Positions 45,144 through 54,719 of a stretch of 64,000 nucleotides of DNA are shown one piece after another; positions within the stretch are counted from its first letter, which is position 1; the number at the start of each line of letters is the position of its first letter. The stretch is from NCBI GenBank assembly GCA_039090855.1, contig CM076995.1:119920270-119984269 (forward strand), given 5' to 3'. A model generated the notes under the pieces. That model was not told the origin of the DNA, did no database searches, and saw only the letters and a list, made by a program, of their open reading frames with translations. The DNA is from Macrothele yani. Lineage: Eukaryota > Arthropoda > Arachnida > Araneae > Macrothelidae. The translations under genes were made by a program, and so were the position numbers.

Positions 45144-46688
45144 CACTGCTGGACAATTGCTAAGGATGGATGACAATAGCAACGATAGCAACCATAAAAT
45201 GGAAGGCAGGAAAATGTGGAAATTAGCATAAGTGCGGGATACAGTAAGACGTGTTGTGCGTATGCAAATTTTGGATTGCCGAACATGTTTGTGACGTCAT
45301 AGCGCTGATAAGAGATATAAAGAATTTGACGCGTATTGACCGTTGTTGTTCAAACGCAAAGTTGAAAGAGAAAGAATCAATTGACGAACTTTCAATTTTC
45401 AGTATGTCTTCCCGACATCACCTAGATGATTTTACGCGTGGCCGTATTATTGGCAAGATTGAAGAAGGGCGAAAAATAACAGATGTTGCCAGGGAGTTTG
45501 ACATCAGCCACAGTGTTGTTTCAAGGCTTTGGAAATCATTTCAAACAAATGGAGAGTGTAGCAAACGTCACGGGGGAGGTCGTGTTCGCAGTACGACACC
45601 TGCAGAAGATCGGTACATAGTGCTATTAACAAAAAAGACACTGGCGCAGCACAGCTAGTGAGGTAGCAAATCAGTTTATGGCTGCTACTGGCAAGCGGAT
45701 CTCCCGAAAAACTGTTGCCAGACGTTTGCATGAAGGAGGACTATACGCCCGCCGTCCTGTTGTGTGCATCCCATTGTCCAGATGTCACCGTACCGCCTGT
45801 TTGCAATGGTGCCATCAACATCGCAATTGGACTGATAACGACTGGTCTGCTGTCCTCTTCTCAGATGATTTAGATACAGTCTATCGTCTGATTGTCGACG
45901 ACAACTGATCTGGCGTGATAGTGGTACTGCATATTGTCCAGTAAACATACAGGAAAGGGACCGCTATCGATCCGACATGTAGTGTCATGGTATGGGCTGG
46001 CATCATGATCAATGGCCGTACGTCCCTCTATGTGCTTCCAACTGGGACTATGACTGGACAACGATACATTAATGATGTTCTGCTACCTCATGTTCGCATG
46101 TTCCGTGGTGCTGTTGGTGATAGATTCATTTTCATGGACGACAACGCAACATGTCATCGAACAGTCGCTGTCCAGGAGTGTCTTGAGAGCTAGGATATTC
46201 AACGCCTCGTATGGCCAGCACATTCTCCAGATCTGAATCCCATTGAAAATGTGTGGGATGCTTTGGGGAGGAGTCTTGCTTGTCGCCAATGCCCTCCAAT
46301 AAACAAGGACACCCTCATCCGTGCACTGACAGAGGAATGGGATAAATTACCCCAACAGCTGCTTGATAATATTGTGCAAAGCATGACACGACATGTGGAA
46401 TCTTGCATGGCCCTCCATGGTGGCCATATCCCGTATTGACATCTTACGCCGGAACGCCTGCGGACGGTAATTGCATTTTTTTCACGTTTACGTATTCTGC
46501 ACAAAATGGCCTGTTTGTCCCTTGGACACGTTCCAAAGCCTTCTGGATTTCAGAGCACATTAAATTGTCTTTCTTATAATGTCCTGGCATTCTGACATTA
46601 TTTTATTTCACTTGGCATCCAACCACACTTACTTTTTTATGCGCTATATAGCCGTTTATGATCCGTCCTTAGCAATTGTCCAGCAGTG
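45144..46688 (+). mobile_element. Tc1-like transposon Tc1-D inside hAT-D
   Basis: TIRs CACTGCTGGACAATTGCTAA (45144) and its reverse complement ending 46688, with TA duplication (45142-45143, 46689-46690). Length 1545 bp. The transposase lies on the plus strand. Confidence 0.95.
45404..46440 (+). pseudogene. Tc1-D transposase, several stops
   Basis: ATG 45404 gives MSSRHHLDDFTRGRIIGKIE with HTH regions (ITDVAREFDISHSVVSRLWK, GKRISRKTVARRLHEGGLYA). The catalytic core includes WSAVLFSDD (Asp), FIFMDDNATCHRTVAVQE (Asp) and LVWPAHSPDLNPIENVWDAL (Glu, DD34E spacing). Stops or shifts lie near 45656, 45908 and 46193. Confidence 0.88.
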
Positions 46689-47689
46689 TATTATCAAGAA
46701 ATTTCCAGTAAATAATGTTGTTTTAAAGAATGCAGAAGTTCCCAATTTGAGAATAATTGAAGATTCAAGTTTTGCAAACATAAGATATTCTCTGGACTTG
46801 TTTCCTTTTATATTGGAAATTGGGAACAAAGAGTGCCAAGATAACGCACTGGATAAGTTGGAAAAGGAGTTTTCTTTTCTTCAGATGGAAGATCTATCTG
46901 ATCATAGAAAAACATGAGCAGATTGATGTGCAGTGGGCTGAAGTAGGTAAAATAAGAGGGGCTGATGGACTTCTGAAATTTGGTAGGTTGGCTAAGATTG
47001 TGCTATCTATGCTGCTCATCCCCCATTTCAATGCAGAGTGTGAGAGAATCTTCAGCCTGGTTAGAAAGAACCGAACTGAATACCGTTCTCTCATGTCCAA
47101 CAAAACTTTGGAAAGTTTGTTGGTGTTAAAGACAAAAAACCCTAAGCCTTGTTTTCAGCAGAAATTCAGTGAAGAATTGTTAAAGAAGGCCAAAAAAGCC
47201 ACTGCAGCTTTAATGAATTTTTCTGTAGCTTCCTCTTCTGGTTAAAACACTAAGCAGAACAACTTTGTAAATATTTGTAAATAGAACATTGAATTTTTCT
47301 TTTCATCTGCACATAAAGAAGATTTATGGGCACTAATATTATATAATCCTGATATACAAGATGGAGATTAGAAGGTATGTAACATACAGTTTTGAATGCA
47401 ATGTGTAGGTACTCTTAAAGTGAATATTTCCTTTTTACAGGAAATGTTTAGTCAGGTATTGAAACACCACAGGTTTGCAAGGCTAACATTGAACAAAATT
47501 AAGATTTTACTTTATGGTTTTCTTAAATTATTATTTTAAACACAGATAGTACTAGTTTAGTTATTGTGGCATACGCAGAGATTTTTACTGCATATTTATT
47601 AATAAAATAATTATGTTTTGTTTTGTGGTAACTGGTGTTCATGCAAAAGTTTTACTGATGCACCTTTTCCAAAGTTGGCAAGTATGCCA

Positions 47690-48180
47690 TACACACACCA
47701 ATCCCCCCACCCCAAAAAAAATTATCTTCAGTTTTGCATCATTCTCAAGAATAATGCAAATGATGACAACAAAGGTAAAGTTCCTCAAGTCTGTGGATGA
47801 AACTCATGCCTAAAGTTTACAAGAAATTTTTAGTCCGTCAAACTTTCATTATCGGAAATTGTTGCCTACACTTTCAAGCTGAAATACAAACATTTATGCA
47901 ATAAATTGATTTTTAGTAACAAAACTGGACAGAGGAAACTTGGAGAGAAAAAGAAATTATGATTGCAGGAACATTTTTTACTCTAACTTTCATTTTTGGA
48001 AGTTTTGAAAAGAAAAGCGGAACACCTTTCCCAGAGGGAACCCCCCCCACACACACACACACACAGACATGCTTATTCTCCAAAAATAAAACATTATCTA
48101 CAGTTTTGCCGTGATCTCTAGTATAACTGAAACGATGGCGAAAAATGCGGAATTCCGCGAATCTCATGCCTGATTCATAA
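47690..48180 (+). repeat. Unclassified dispersed repeat X, copy X3
   Basis: Contains two related sub-units in tandem (about 47700-47815 and 48045-48175), each a C-run, A-rich stretch, TTATCT-CAGTTTTGC and a CTCATGCCT end, separated by the blocks shared with X1 and X2 (GGAAATTGTTGCCTACAC, CAAGCTGAAATACAAA, AGAAATTATGATTGC). A (CA)n run lies at 48050-48065. Unit length would be about 345 bp. Confidence 0.6.
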
Positions 48181-48465
48181 CTGTCCGCGATTTGCAAAAT
48201 GAACTTCTCATGTGGCTACATATGGAAGCCGATTCACGTGTCTGATTATATTCCCGACATGAATGATGTATTTGATTGCAAATTTTTGGAACTTTGAAAG
48301 GTCTGTTTCTAACGTGTAATTTTATGAAGGATATGTTTTCAATGCTCGAATTTTATGAGTGGTCCATAATTGGACCCAAGATTTTATATGTGTACACCAA
48401 TGAGCCATTTACATTATGACCTAATAAGCTGTAGGACCCCCTTCAGCCCACAAAACAGTGGCCTC

Positions 48466-49190
48466 TCAGCGAGGCATTGATTTGATTAGGTGACGATAGG
48501 CATCCTGGGGTTTCTGGTACTGCAATGTCAACAGCAGGTCCTCCAGTTCCCGTACATTTTGGGATGGTGGTGATTTAGCGCAAACCCACTTTTCCAGGTC
48601 GAACCACAAATGTTTGATTAGGTTCATGTCAGGTGAATTTGGAGTCCAGGGTATTAACAGAAAGTCACCGGCACATTCCTCGAACCACTCCTTGACAATT
48701 CTGGCAGTGTGGCATGGCGCATTATACTGTTGGTAATGGCCATCACCAGCAGGGAAACGCAGTTGCCATAAATGGGTGAACTTGGTCTGCAACGATATTC
48801 AGATACCTGACAGCTATCAGGGATTGTGCTGTTGGGATAATGTCAGGTATCTGGGGCCTAAAGTGTCCCAAGAAAACATCGCCCACGGCGTAACATTACC
48901 ACCGCCAGCCTGTTTCCACCCAACAGTGCATCCAGGTGCCATAACCTCTGTTGTGATCGGCGTATCTGCACTCAGCTGCCTACGTGATGCACCAGGAATC
49001 TTGATTCAACAGACCAAGCCACTTTCTTCCAATCATTCAAGGTCCAATCTCGATGATCTTGGGCCCATTTCATGCGTTGTTGGCAATGACATGCAGTGAG
49101 TATGGAGACTCGGCTGGGTTTTCGGCTATGCAGGCCCATGCGCAGAAGGCTACGATGAACTGTGTGCTGTGACACATTGCCCTGATCACC
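48466..49190 (-). pseudogene. Tc1-F transposase, C-terminal part
   Basis: On the minus strand: VSQHTVHRSLLRMGLHSRKP, WTLNDWKKVAWSVESRF (the first catalytic Asp replaced by Val in WSVES), then QQYNAPCHTARIVKEWFEE (usual QQDNAPCHTA; Asp replaced by Tyr), and WTPNSPDMNLIKHLWFDL (usual Glu replaced by Lys). All three catalytic acids are lost, so the copy is dead apart from its frameshift near 48790-48970. Confidence 0.85.
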
Positions 49191-49388
49191 ACTGTTGTGG
49201 CTGCGGGTGATTTGTCACACTGTTGGAATATTCTAGATAGAAAAATAATAGTTTAATCATCCTACCTTGAACATGTGAAGAAATGAAGAAAAGAGGAAAG
49301 GCACTATAAAAAGTTGACCTCATTTTATTTACGCTTTCCAACCGTAGGTTGAAGAAGCGTATATGTTCCAGCTTTGTCCGTCCGCACA

Positions 49389-50100
49389 ATAACTCGCGTA
49401 AAAATGGTTCGATTTCAATGAAATTTTAGTATATGATAGGGGATCACCTGGGGACGAACCCTATTGAAAATGGGCAAAATGGGTTAAAAGTTAGGACATA
49501 GGAGCAGGATCCATTCCATTGCCCTTATACGTCATAACTCGCGTAAAAATGGTTCGATTTCGATGAAATTTTAGTATGTGGTAGGGGACCACCCGGGGAC
49601 GAACCCTATTGAAAATGGGGTCAAAGATCAGGACATAGGAGCGGGATCCATTCCATTGCCCTTATGCATCATAACTTGCGTAAATACGGTTCAATTTCAA
49701 TGACATTTTAGTATGTGGTAGGGGACCACCTAGGGACGAACCTTATTGTAAATGGGATCAAAGGTCAGGACATAGGAGCGGGATGCATTCCATTGCCCTT
49801 ATGCGTCATAACTTGCATAATTATGGTTTGATTTCAATGACATTTTAGTATGTGGTATAGGACCACCTGGGGACGAACCCTATTGAAGATGGGCGAAATG
49901 GAGTCAAAGGTCAGGATCCATTCCATCGCCCTTATGCGCTACAACTTACGTAAAATGCTTCGATTGAGACAAAACTTTACCATGTTTTTCCAGAAGTATA
50001 GTTTACTGGTTCTGTTTAATATAATCGAAATGGGGTCAAAAGTCAGGTCATAAGAGCGAGATTTATTCTATCGCCATTATCTTCATAACTTGAATAATGA
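49389..50100 (+). repeat. ~137-bp tandem satellite, five units plus partial
   Basis: Units starting ATAACTCGCGTAAAAATGGT begin at 49389, 49534, 49671, 49808, 49941 and 50085 (spacing 145, 137, 137, 133, 144). Each contains GGACCACC-GGGGACGAACCC, GGGTCAAAG-TCAGGACATAG and GGATCCATTCCATTGCCCTT. The first four are highly similar; the last two are decayed. Confidence 0.92.
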
Positions 50101-50562
50101 TTTCTGGTATGTTGGAAAGCGTATCATAATCAATGCATTGCATGATTTTACTAACTTGTTCCTTGGAGTACTTCTGAAGTCTTGTACATGCATCACTTGG
50201 CATATTAACATAAACTTAATGTGGTAAACACAGCATATTATCAGAGCTCACTGTGACTATCATAAGACACAATATAACCCACCATATAGAGCCTCTGTTA
50301 CTATCAGAATCAGGGTCACACTCCCTCTGATCTGTTGTCTACTCTGCTACACAGTCTCTTAGTGTTACCATATACATTATATATACAGTATGCGTACATC
50401 ACTCTTACAGTTATGGTTAGTGCACTGACGATGTGTGTGTGTTGGCATCAAGTAGTCTAGTCAATAGTAATTTTTGTGCAGGTTACTGGCCTAATGTCAA
50501 CACACACCTGGTATGACATTACTTCAGGGAGGTAACTAGCCTGACATATAACCAACATCAAA
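50101..50562. other. No gene recognised
   Basis: Sequence between the satellite array and the AT microsatellite; only short ORFs, no recognised repeat. Confidence 0.4.
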
Positions 50563-50636
50563 ATACATATATATATATATAATATATATATATATGTATA
50601 TATATATATATTATATATATATATATGTATAATATG
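50563..50636. repeat. (TA)n microsatellite at LINE-A4 5' boundary
   Basis: Near-uninterrupted TA dinucleotides with a few GT interruptions, directly abutting the LINE 5' end; likely the insertion target. Confidence 0.9.
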
Positions 50637-53600
50637 GGATGTAAGGTCAGGTGATGCGTAACATCACAGCCTCTCCTTGACAAATGTCAACCCCGCCTTC
50701 TCGTGGTGCATCCTGTTCCCACTAAAGGGGCTCTGACGACCGCCCATAGCGGTATAACTATACCATCGGGATTAGAGGAAATTCTATCCCACACTCACCA
50801 ACCCGCTTGGCCAGCGTGGTGAGTTATGGCCAAACCCCTCCAAAATGATTCCACAACTTAAATCTTGGCCCTCAGTCTCCGGCAGCTGGAATGTACCTGG
50901 CCAAGGCAGCGGCCAGTGCGACATGAAGGCAGAGGGTGCTAAGAATCCCCGGAGGACCGGACTAGGCTGCCATCTGATGCTGACCTTGGCTACTTACAAT
51001 GGACGCTCCCTATCTTCTGATTCAAGGCTTCTTGAATTGGAAGAGGAACTACAAAGGATCAAGTGGGACATCGTGGGGCTAAGTGAGGTAAGGAGAAAAG
51101 GAGAAGATCTCATCGAACTTAAAAGTGGACATCTCTTCTACTATCGTGGGACAGATACTGGCAGAACTAGTGGTGTTGGATTTATAATAAACAAGAAACT
51201 AAAGGATAAAGTTGTAGAAGTTGAAAGTTCCTCTGACAGAGCTGCACGACTTGTTATCCAACTGTCGAAAAGATACCAGGCTCAGATTATTCAAACTTAT
51301 GCACCCACCACAAGTCATCCTGAAGAAGAAATTGAAGAATTTTATGAGGAAATTTGTCATCTAAATAATAAAGGTAAGCAGCACTTGAAAATAATTATGG
51401 GAGATTTCAATGCAAAAATAGGGCAACGGCAACAGAATGAAACTTCAGTAGGTAAATTCGGTCACGGCAACAGAAACCAGCGTGGAAATACTCTCGTTGA
51501 GTTTGCAGAGGCAGAAGGGTTTTTCATCTTGAACTCCTTCTTCAAGAAAAAGCCACACAGAAAATGGACATGGAGACATCCAAATGGGACGACAAGTGAA
51601 ACTGATTTTATTATGTGTAACAAAAAATTCGTCATAGAAGACTGCAGTGTGCTAAACAAGTTCAACACAGGTAGTGACCATAGATTGGTGAGATGTAAGA
51701 TGCACCTCAACACTAAACTTGAACGTGGCAAGCTCATAAGACAAACAAAATCTATTGACATAACCAACCTTAAAAAACACCATAATACCTTCAAGTTAGA
51801 ACTGAAGAACAGGTTCTCTGCTTTAGAAGGCCTAACATCGGAAGAAGTGGACATCTCTGAAGTTAACAGAAAAGTAACCAAAGCTCTTATGGAAACAGCA
51901 ACAAAATTAGCTGGGTCTAAGAACAAGTTGCATGTGAACAAATTATCAGGAAAAACCAAAATGTTGATGCAAAAAAGAAGAGAGATGAGGACAACTAAAG
52001 AAGATGTGACTTCCAAAGTGGAATATATAGAGCTATGCAAGACAGTAAGAAAAAGTATCACTGAAGACGTAAGGAAATTCAACTGTGAACTAGTGAGGAA
52101 AGCAATTGAAAACAACCAAAGCCTAAAGATAGCAAAGGGACATCTCAGTAAGGGAAGAAAACAGATTATGGCACTGAGAAAAGAAGATGGTTCTGTAACA
52201 AGAAATAGAGGCGAAATTTTGACAAGAGTGAAAGATTTCTACTCCAAATTATATGAAAGGGATGATATATGCACTCCAGACATCATGAAAAATACCAGTA
52301 CCAGAGTTCCTCCAGTCCTTCCAGCAGAAGTTGCACATGCAATCAAGAATATGAAGCGAGGAAAAGCTCCAGGAGAAGATGGAATTACTGTAGACATCAT
52401 ACAAGAAGCAAGTGGAGAAATCGAAACAGTACTCGCCCAAATTTTCACTCGATGCCTTAATGAAGGAAAGATTCCTGAGGATTGGAACACCGCTACAATG
52501 ATCCTGCTACATAAGAAAGGTGACATTGAGGATCTCGGAAACTACAGACCTATCAGCCTCCTATCAGTAGTTTATAAAATCTTCACTAAAGTTCTTTCAC
52601 ACCGCTTGAAGGTAACACTGGACATGGCTCAACCGAGAGAACAAGCTGGATTCAGGAGTGGCTACAGCACAATAGATCATATCCACGTGCTGAGAGAACT
52701 AATTGAAAGAGCGAGGGAATATGAACTTCCATTGTGCATGGCTTTTATCGATTATGAAAAAGCCTTTGATTCGGTGAAACCATCAGCAGTTACAATGGCT
52801 TTGAAATCCTGCGGTATTGAAGATGCATACATTAATATTATTAATAACATCAATGAAAATGCAAGTGTAAAGATTCGGCTGTTTGAAAATACAACACACA
52901 TAAAACTTGGAAAGGGAGTGAGACAAGGTGACACCATATCTCCGAAGCTCTTTAATGCTACATTGGAAAATGTCTTTCAATCACTGAACTGGGAAAACAA
53001 AGGGATAAAGATTAATGGAGATTATCTAACCCACCTTCGTTTTGCTGATGACGTAGTCATTTTTGCAACTACTCCATCAGAGCTGCAGAGTATGATCCAG
53101 GAACTTGCTGACAAGAGTAAAGAAGTGGGATTAAAAATGAACTTTCAGAAGACAAAAGTGATGTTCAATGCTTTTACAAGAAATGAAGATTTATCGATTG
53201 ATGGAGAAAAGCTGGAGATAACAGACACGTACGTTTATCTTGGACAGCAGATATCAAGTGAGGGTCACATTGATGAAGAAATTAATCGGCGTACAAAACT
53301 TGCCTGGAGAGCTTTTGGAAGAAACAGCATAATTTTCAAGAGCAATATGCCATTATGTCTTAAAAGAAAAGTGTTTGATCAATGCATCCTTCCAGTGCTT
53401 ACGTATGGTGCAGAGACGTGGACCTTAACTAAAAGAGACATACAAAGGCTGCAGACAACTCAAAGAAGCATGGAAAGGTGCATACTTGGTGTAACCAGGA
53501 GAGATAAGAAGAGGAACTCGTGGATCCGAAAAATGACAAGAGTGGAAGACATCATGATCAGAGTTAAATCCCTGAAATGGCAATGGGCTGGACATACTGC

Positions 53601-53824
53601 CAGAAGGACAGATCATCGATGGACAGCCGAAATTTTAGATTGGATTCCAAGGGACAGGAAAAGACCCAGAAGAAGACCACATGGGAGATGGGTGGATGAA
53701 ATTCGAAAGTATGCAGGGGTGACATGGAGGAGACTGGCACAAGACAGACCGTTGTGGAGGAAACTTGGGGAGACCTTCGTCCAGCAGTGGATTGATAATG
53801 GTTGACAATGATGATGATGATGAT
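50636..53824 (+). mobile_element. LINE family A, copy A4: full-length RTE-like element
   Basis: 3.19 kb from GGGATGTAAGG (same 5' start as copy A1) through a ~209-bp leader, a single ORF and a very short 3' UTR to a (TGATGA)n tail. A single-ORF architecture with endonuclease and RT, no RNase H and a microsatellite 3' end fits the RTE clade. Inserted beside (TA)n inside the Tc1-F gap. Confidence 0.94.
50845..53805 (+). CDS. Intact RTE-like endonuclease-reverse transcriptase
   Basis: 986 codons without interruption. Residues 1-60 are a basic leader; the endonuclease spans about 50-290 with GLSEVRRKGE, IIMGDFNAKIG (183-193), TDFIMCN and GSDHR (276-280, catalytic Asp-His). A coiled-coil-like Lys/Glu-rich linker follows, then the RT from about 520: KAPGEDGITVDII, NYRPISLLSVVYKIFTKVL, AFIDYEKAFDSV (catalytic Asp 636), GVRQGDTISPKLF, RFADDVVIFA (FADD 733-736) and YVYLGQQIS. 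The C-terminal domain has WAGHTARRTDHRW and LAQDRPLWRKLGETFVQQW. It nicks genomic DNA and copies its own RNA at the nick. All catalytic residues are present, so the copy could be active. The ATG at 50845 is shared with copy A1. Confidence 0.95.
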   Translation: MIPQLKSWPSVSGSWNVPGQGSGQCDMKAEGAKNPRRTGLGCHLMLTLATYNGRSLSSDSRLLELEEELQRIKWDIVGLSEVRRKGEDLIELKSGHLFYYRGTDTGRTSGVGFIINKKLKDKVVEVESSSDRAARLVIQLSKRYQAQIIQTYAPTTSHPEEEIEEFYEEICHLNNKGKQHLKIIMGDFNAKIGQRQQNETSVGKFGHGNRNQRGNTLVEFAEAEGFFILNSFFKKKPHRKWTWRHPNGTTSETDFIMCNKKFVIEDCSVLNKFNTGSDHRLVRCKMHLNTKLERGKLIRQTKSIDITNLKKHHNTFKLELKNRFSALEGLTSEEVDISEVNRKVTKALMETATKLAGSKNKLHVNKLSGKTKMLMQKRREMRTTKEDVTSKVEYIELCKTVRKSITEDVRKFNCELVRKAIENNQSLKIAKGHLSKGRKQIMALRKEDGSVTRNRGEILTRVKDFYSKLYERDDICTPDIMKNTSTRVPPVLPAEVAHAIKNMKRGKAPGEDGITVDIIQEASGEIETVLAQIFTRCLNEGKIPEDWNTATMILLHKKGDIEDLGNYRPISLLSVVYKIFTKVLSHRLKVTLDMAQPREQAGFRSGYSTIDHIHVLRELIERAREYELPLCMAFIDYEKAFDSVKPSAVTMALKSCGIEDAYINIINNINENASVKIRLFENTTHIKLGKGVRQGDTISPKLFNATLENVFQSLNWENKGIKINGDYLTHLRFADDVVIFATTPSELQSMIQELADKSKEVGLKMNFQKTKVMFNAFTRNEDLSIDGEKLEITDTYVYLGQQISSEGHIDEEINRRTKLAWRAFGRNSIIFKSNMPLCLKRKVFDQCILPVLTYGAETWTLTKRDIQRLQTTQRSMERCILGVTRRDKKRNSWIRKMTRVEDIMIRVKSLKWQWAGHTARRTDHRWTAEILDWIPRDRKRPRRRPHGRWVDEIRKYAGVTWRRLAQDRPLWRKLGETFVQQWIDNG

Positions 53825-53859
53825 ATATAATATAATATAGAAAATGCACAAAACTATTT

Positions 53860-54180
53860 ACATTCTGGCAACCCGCACTGGTCCTGCAGTCGATGTGAAT
53901 AATGCGTGACAGTCTCTGCTCCCCTCTGGCATCAATGAGCTGGGGATGACACACACGGCTGGATGATGGTTCGTCGTTTGGCCACCTGTGCACCACTTTT
54001 GATACGTACTCACTGCAGCAGCTCGTGAACAACCCACAAGCTGTGTCGTGCTATCACAATTTACCCTTTATTAAACTCCGATAAATCGGCAGCTTTTCCC
54101 ATTCTGACTCCGAACAGTCTACTAACCAAAAGCCTGCCCTCGGTTTGTATATATACAGCTCTGTGAATTGCACCGCCGCC
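53860..54180 (-). pseudogene. Tc1-F transposase, N-terminal part
   Basis: Minus-strand HTH region: VGCSRAAAVSTYQKWCTGGQ followed, after small shifts, by LIDARGEQRLSRIIHID, matching the second half of the paired DNA-binding domain of Tc1 transposases of the same family as the C-terminal part at 48466-49190. It stops exactly where the 4.6-kb insertion begins. Confidence 0.8.
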
Positions 54181-54309
54181 ACTGTTAGGTCTCCAGGTGC
54201 GCTCATTTCTCTAGGCTGGTGATGGTCATAATGTAATGGCTCATCAGTGTATATTGTGAGTGGCAACGTATTTCCTGTATGCAGGGTTGCCAACTTTTCA
54301 AGAACAGCT

Positions 54310-54500
54310 TGAGGAGCATCCATAGAAATTTTGAGGAATGTAGAGAGGACATTCCGATGATCTGGAGATCAATTCTAAGTTTTGGCAACAAAAATAGGAA
54401 AAATTCAAATGTAGAATCTGGCAACAATCTTAGTCCTCCATTGGCGTGATGAAGACCTAAGATAAGGTCGAAAGCTTCCAACTTACGAACTTTTTGTAAA
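54310..54500 (+). mobile_element. Penelope pseudo-LTR fragment PLE3
   Basis: AATCTGGCAACAATCTTAGT followed by a hammerhead-like block parallels AATCTGGCAACGAATCCAATCG plus hammerhead in PLE1 (from about 19817). No coding sequence. Limits are approximate. Confidence 0.45.
54446..54473 (+). ncRNA. Hammerhead-ribozyme-like core in PLE3
   Basis: GTGATGA, stem GACCT/AGGTC closed by AAGATA, then GAAA at 54470-54473. The first core base is G instead of C, so activity is doubtful, but arrangement and context match Penelope hammerheads. Confidence 0.45.
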
Positions 54501-54719
54501 AGTTTTCATTTAACGTAACTACGTGATCAAGTTACCTTTATTTGTTAATATTGTTACGTGTTTTGCCCATCATCGTCATTGCTGTGTGGTATTAAGAGCA
54601 CAGAATATCATTACATCTGGCAAGTATTTGTACTTAAGAGGACCCATTATGGTCTTTTAACTGTTATGACCATGCTACATCTGGTCTGTTACAAGAAGTA
54701 ATCTCATCACTAAGAGAAT

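Larger units (their letters stand above)
43490..47245 (+). pseudogene. hAT-D transposase with BED-type zinc finger
   Basis: Before the first long open frame lies a BED finger (FLFCDICQNDFNIAHGGRNY, then HVNG). Next come LTTFFKTLDNSQGD, ASHAGPLFGRCFQKMK (43691-44041), a catalytic-core region (IPIEHCIAFSTDKCC; CCHLINLASEKGAATVPVKV; TRWLSLGQSLTRLVNQWDAL), a Lys-rich insert (44620-44760), and after the Tc1 the C-terminal dimerisation domain (LSMLLIPHFNAECERIFSLV, YRSLMSNKTLESLLVLKT) ending at 47245. Stops and shifts occur at about 44041, 44340 and 44490. Coding resumes in frame on both sides of the Tc1. Confidence 0.85.
43011..47686 (+). mobile_element. hAT-D DNA transposon
   Basis: Left end CATACTTGCCAACTTTTATG and right end, reverse strand, CATACTTGCCAACTTTGGAA form a 16-bp TIR. 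Flanking 8-mers CTCCACAC and CCATACAC agree at 5 of 8 positions, so the TSD is decayed. Contains a BED-finger hAT transposase and a Tc1 insertion; about 3.1 kb without the Tc1. Confidence 0.8.
48395..54249 (-). mobile_element. Tc1-like transposon Tc1-F, split by a 4.6-kb insertion
   Basis: Left TIR CACCAATGAGCCATTTACAT (48395, preceded by TA) and right TIR, reverse strand, CACTGATGAGCCATTACATT (from 54249, followed by TA). 48395-49228 holds the C-terminal transposase half and 53860-54249 the N-terminal half, both minus strand. ACACTGTTGGAA (49217-49228) and ACATTCTGGCAA (53860-53871) look like a decayed duplication of the insertion site. Net length about 1.2 kb. Confidence 0.8.
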
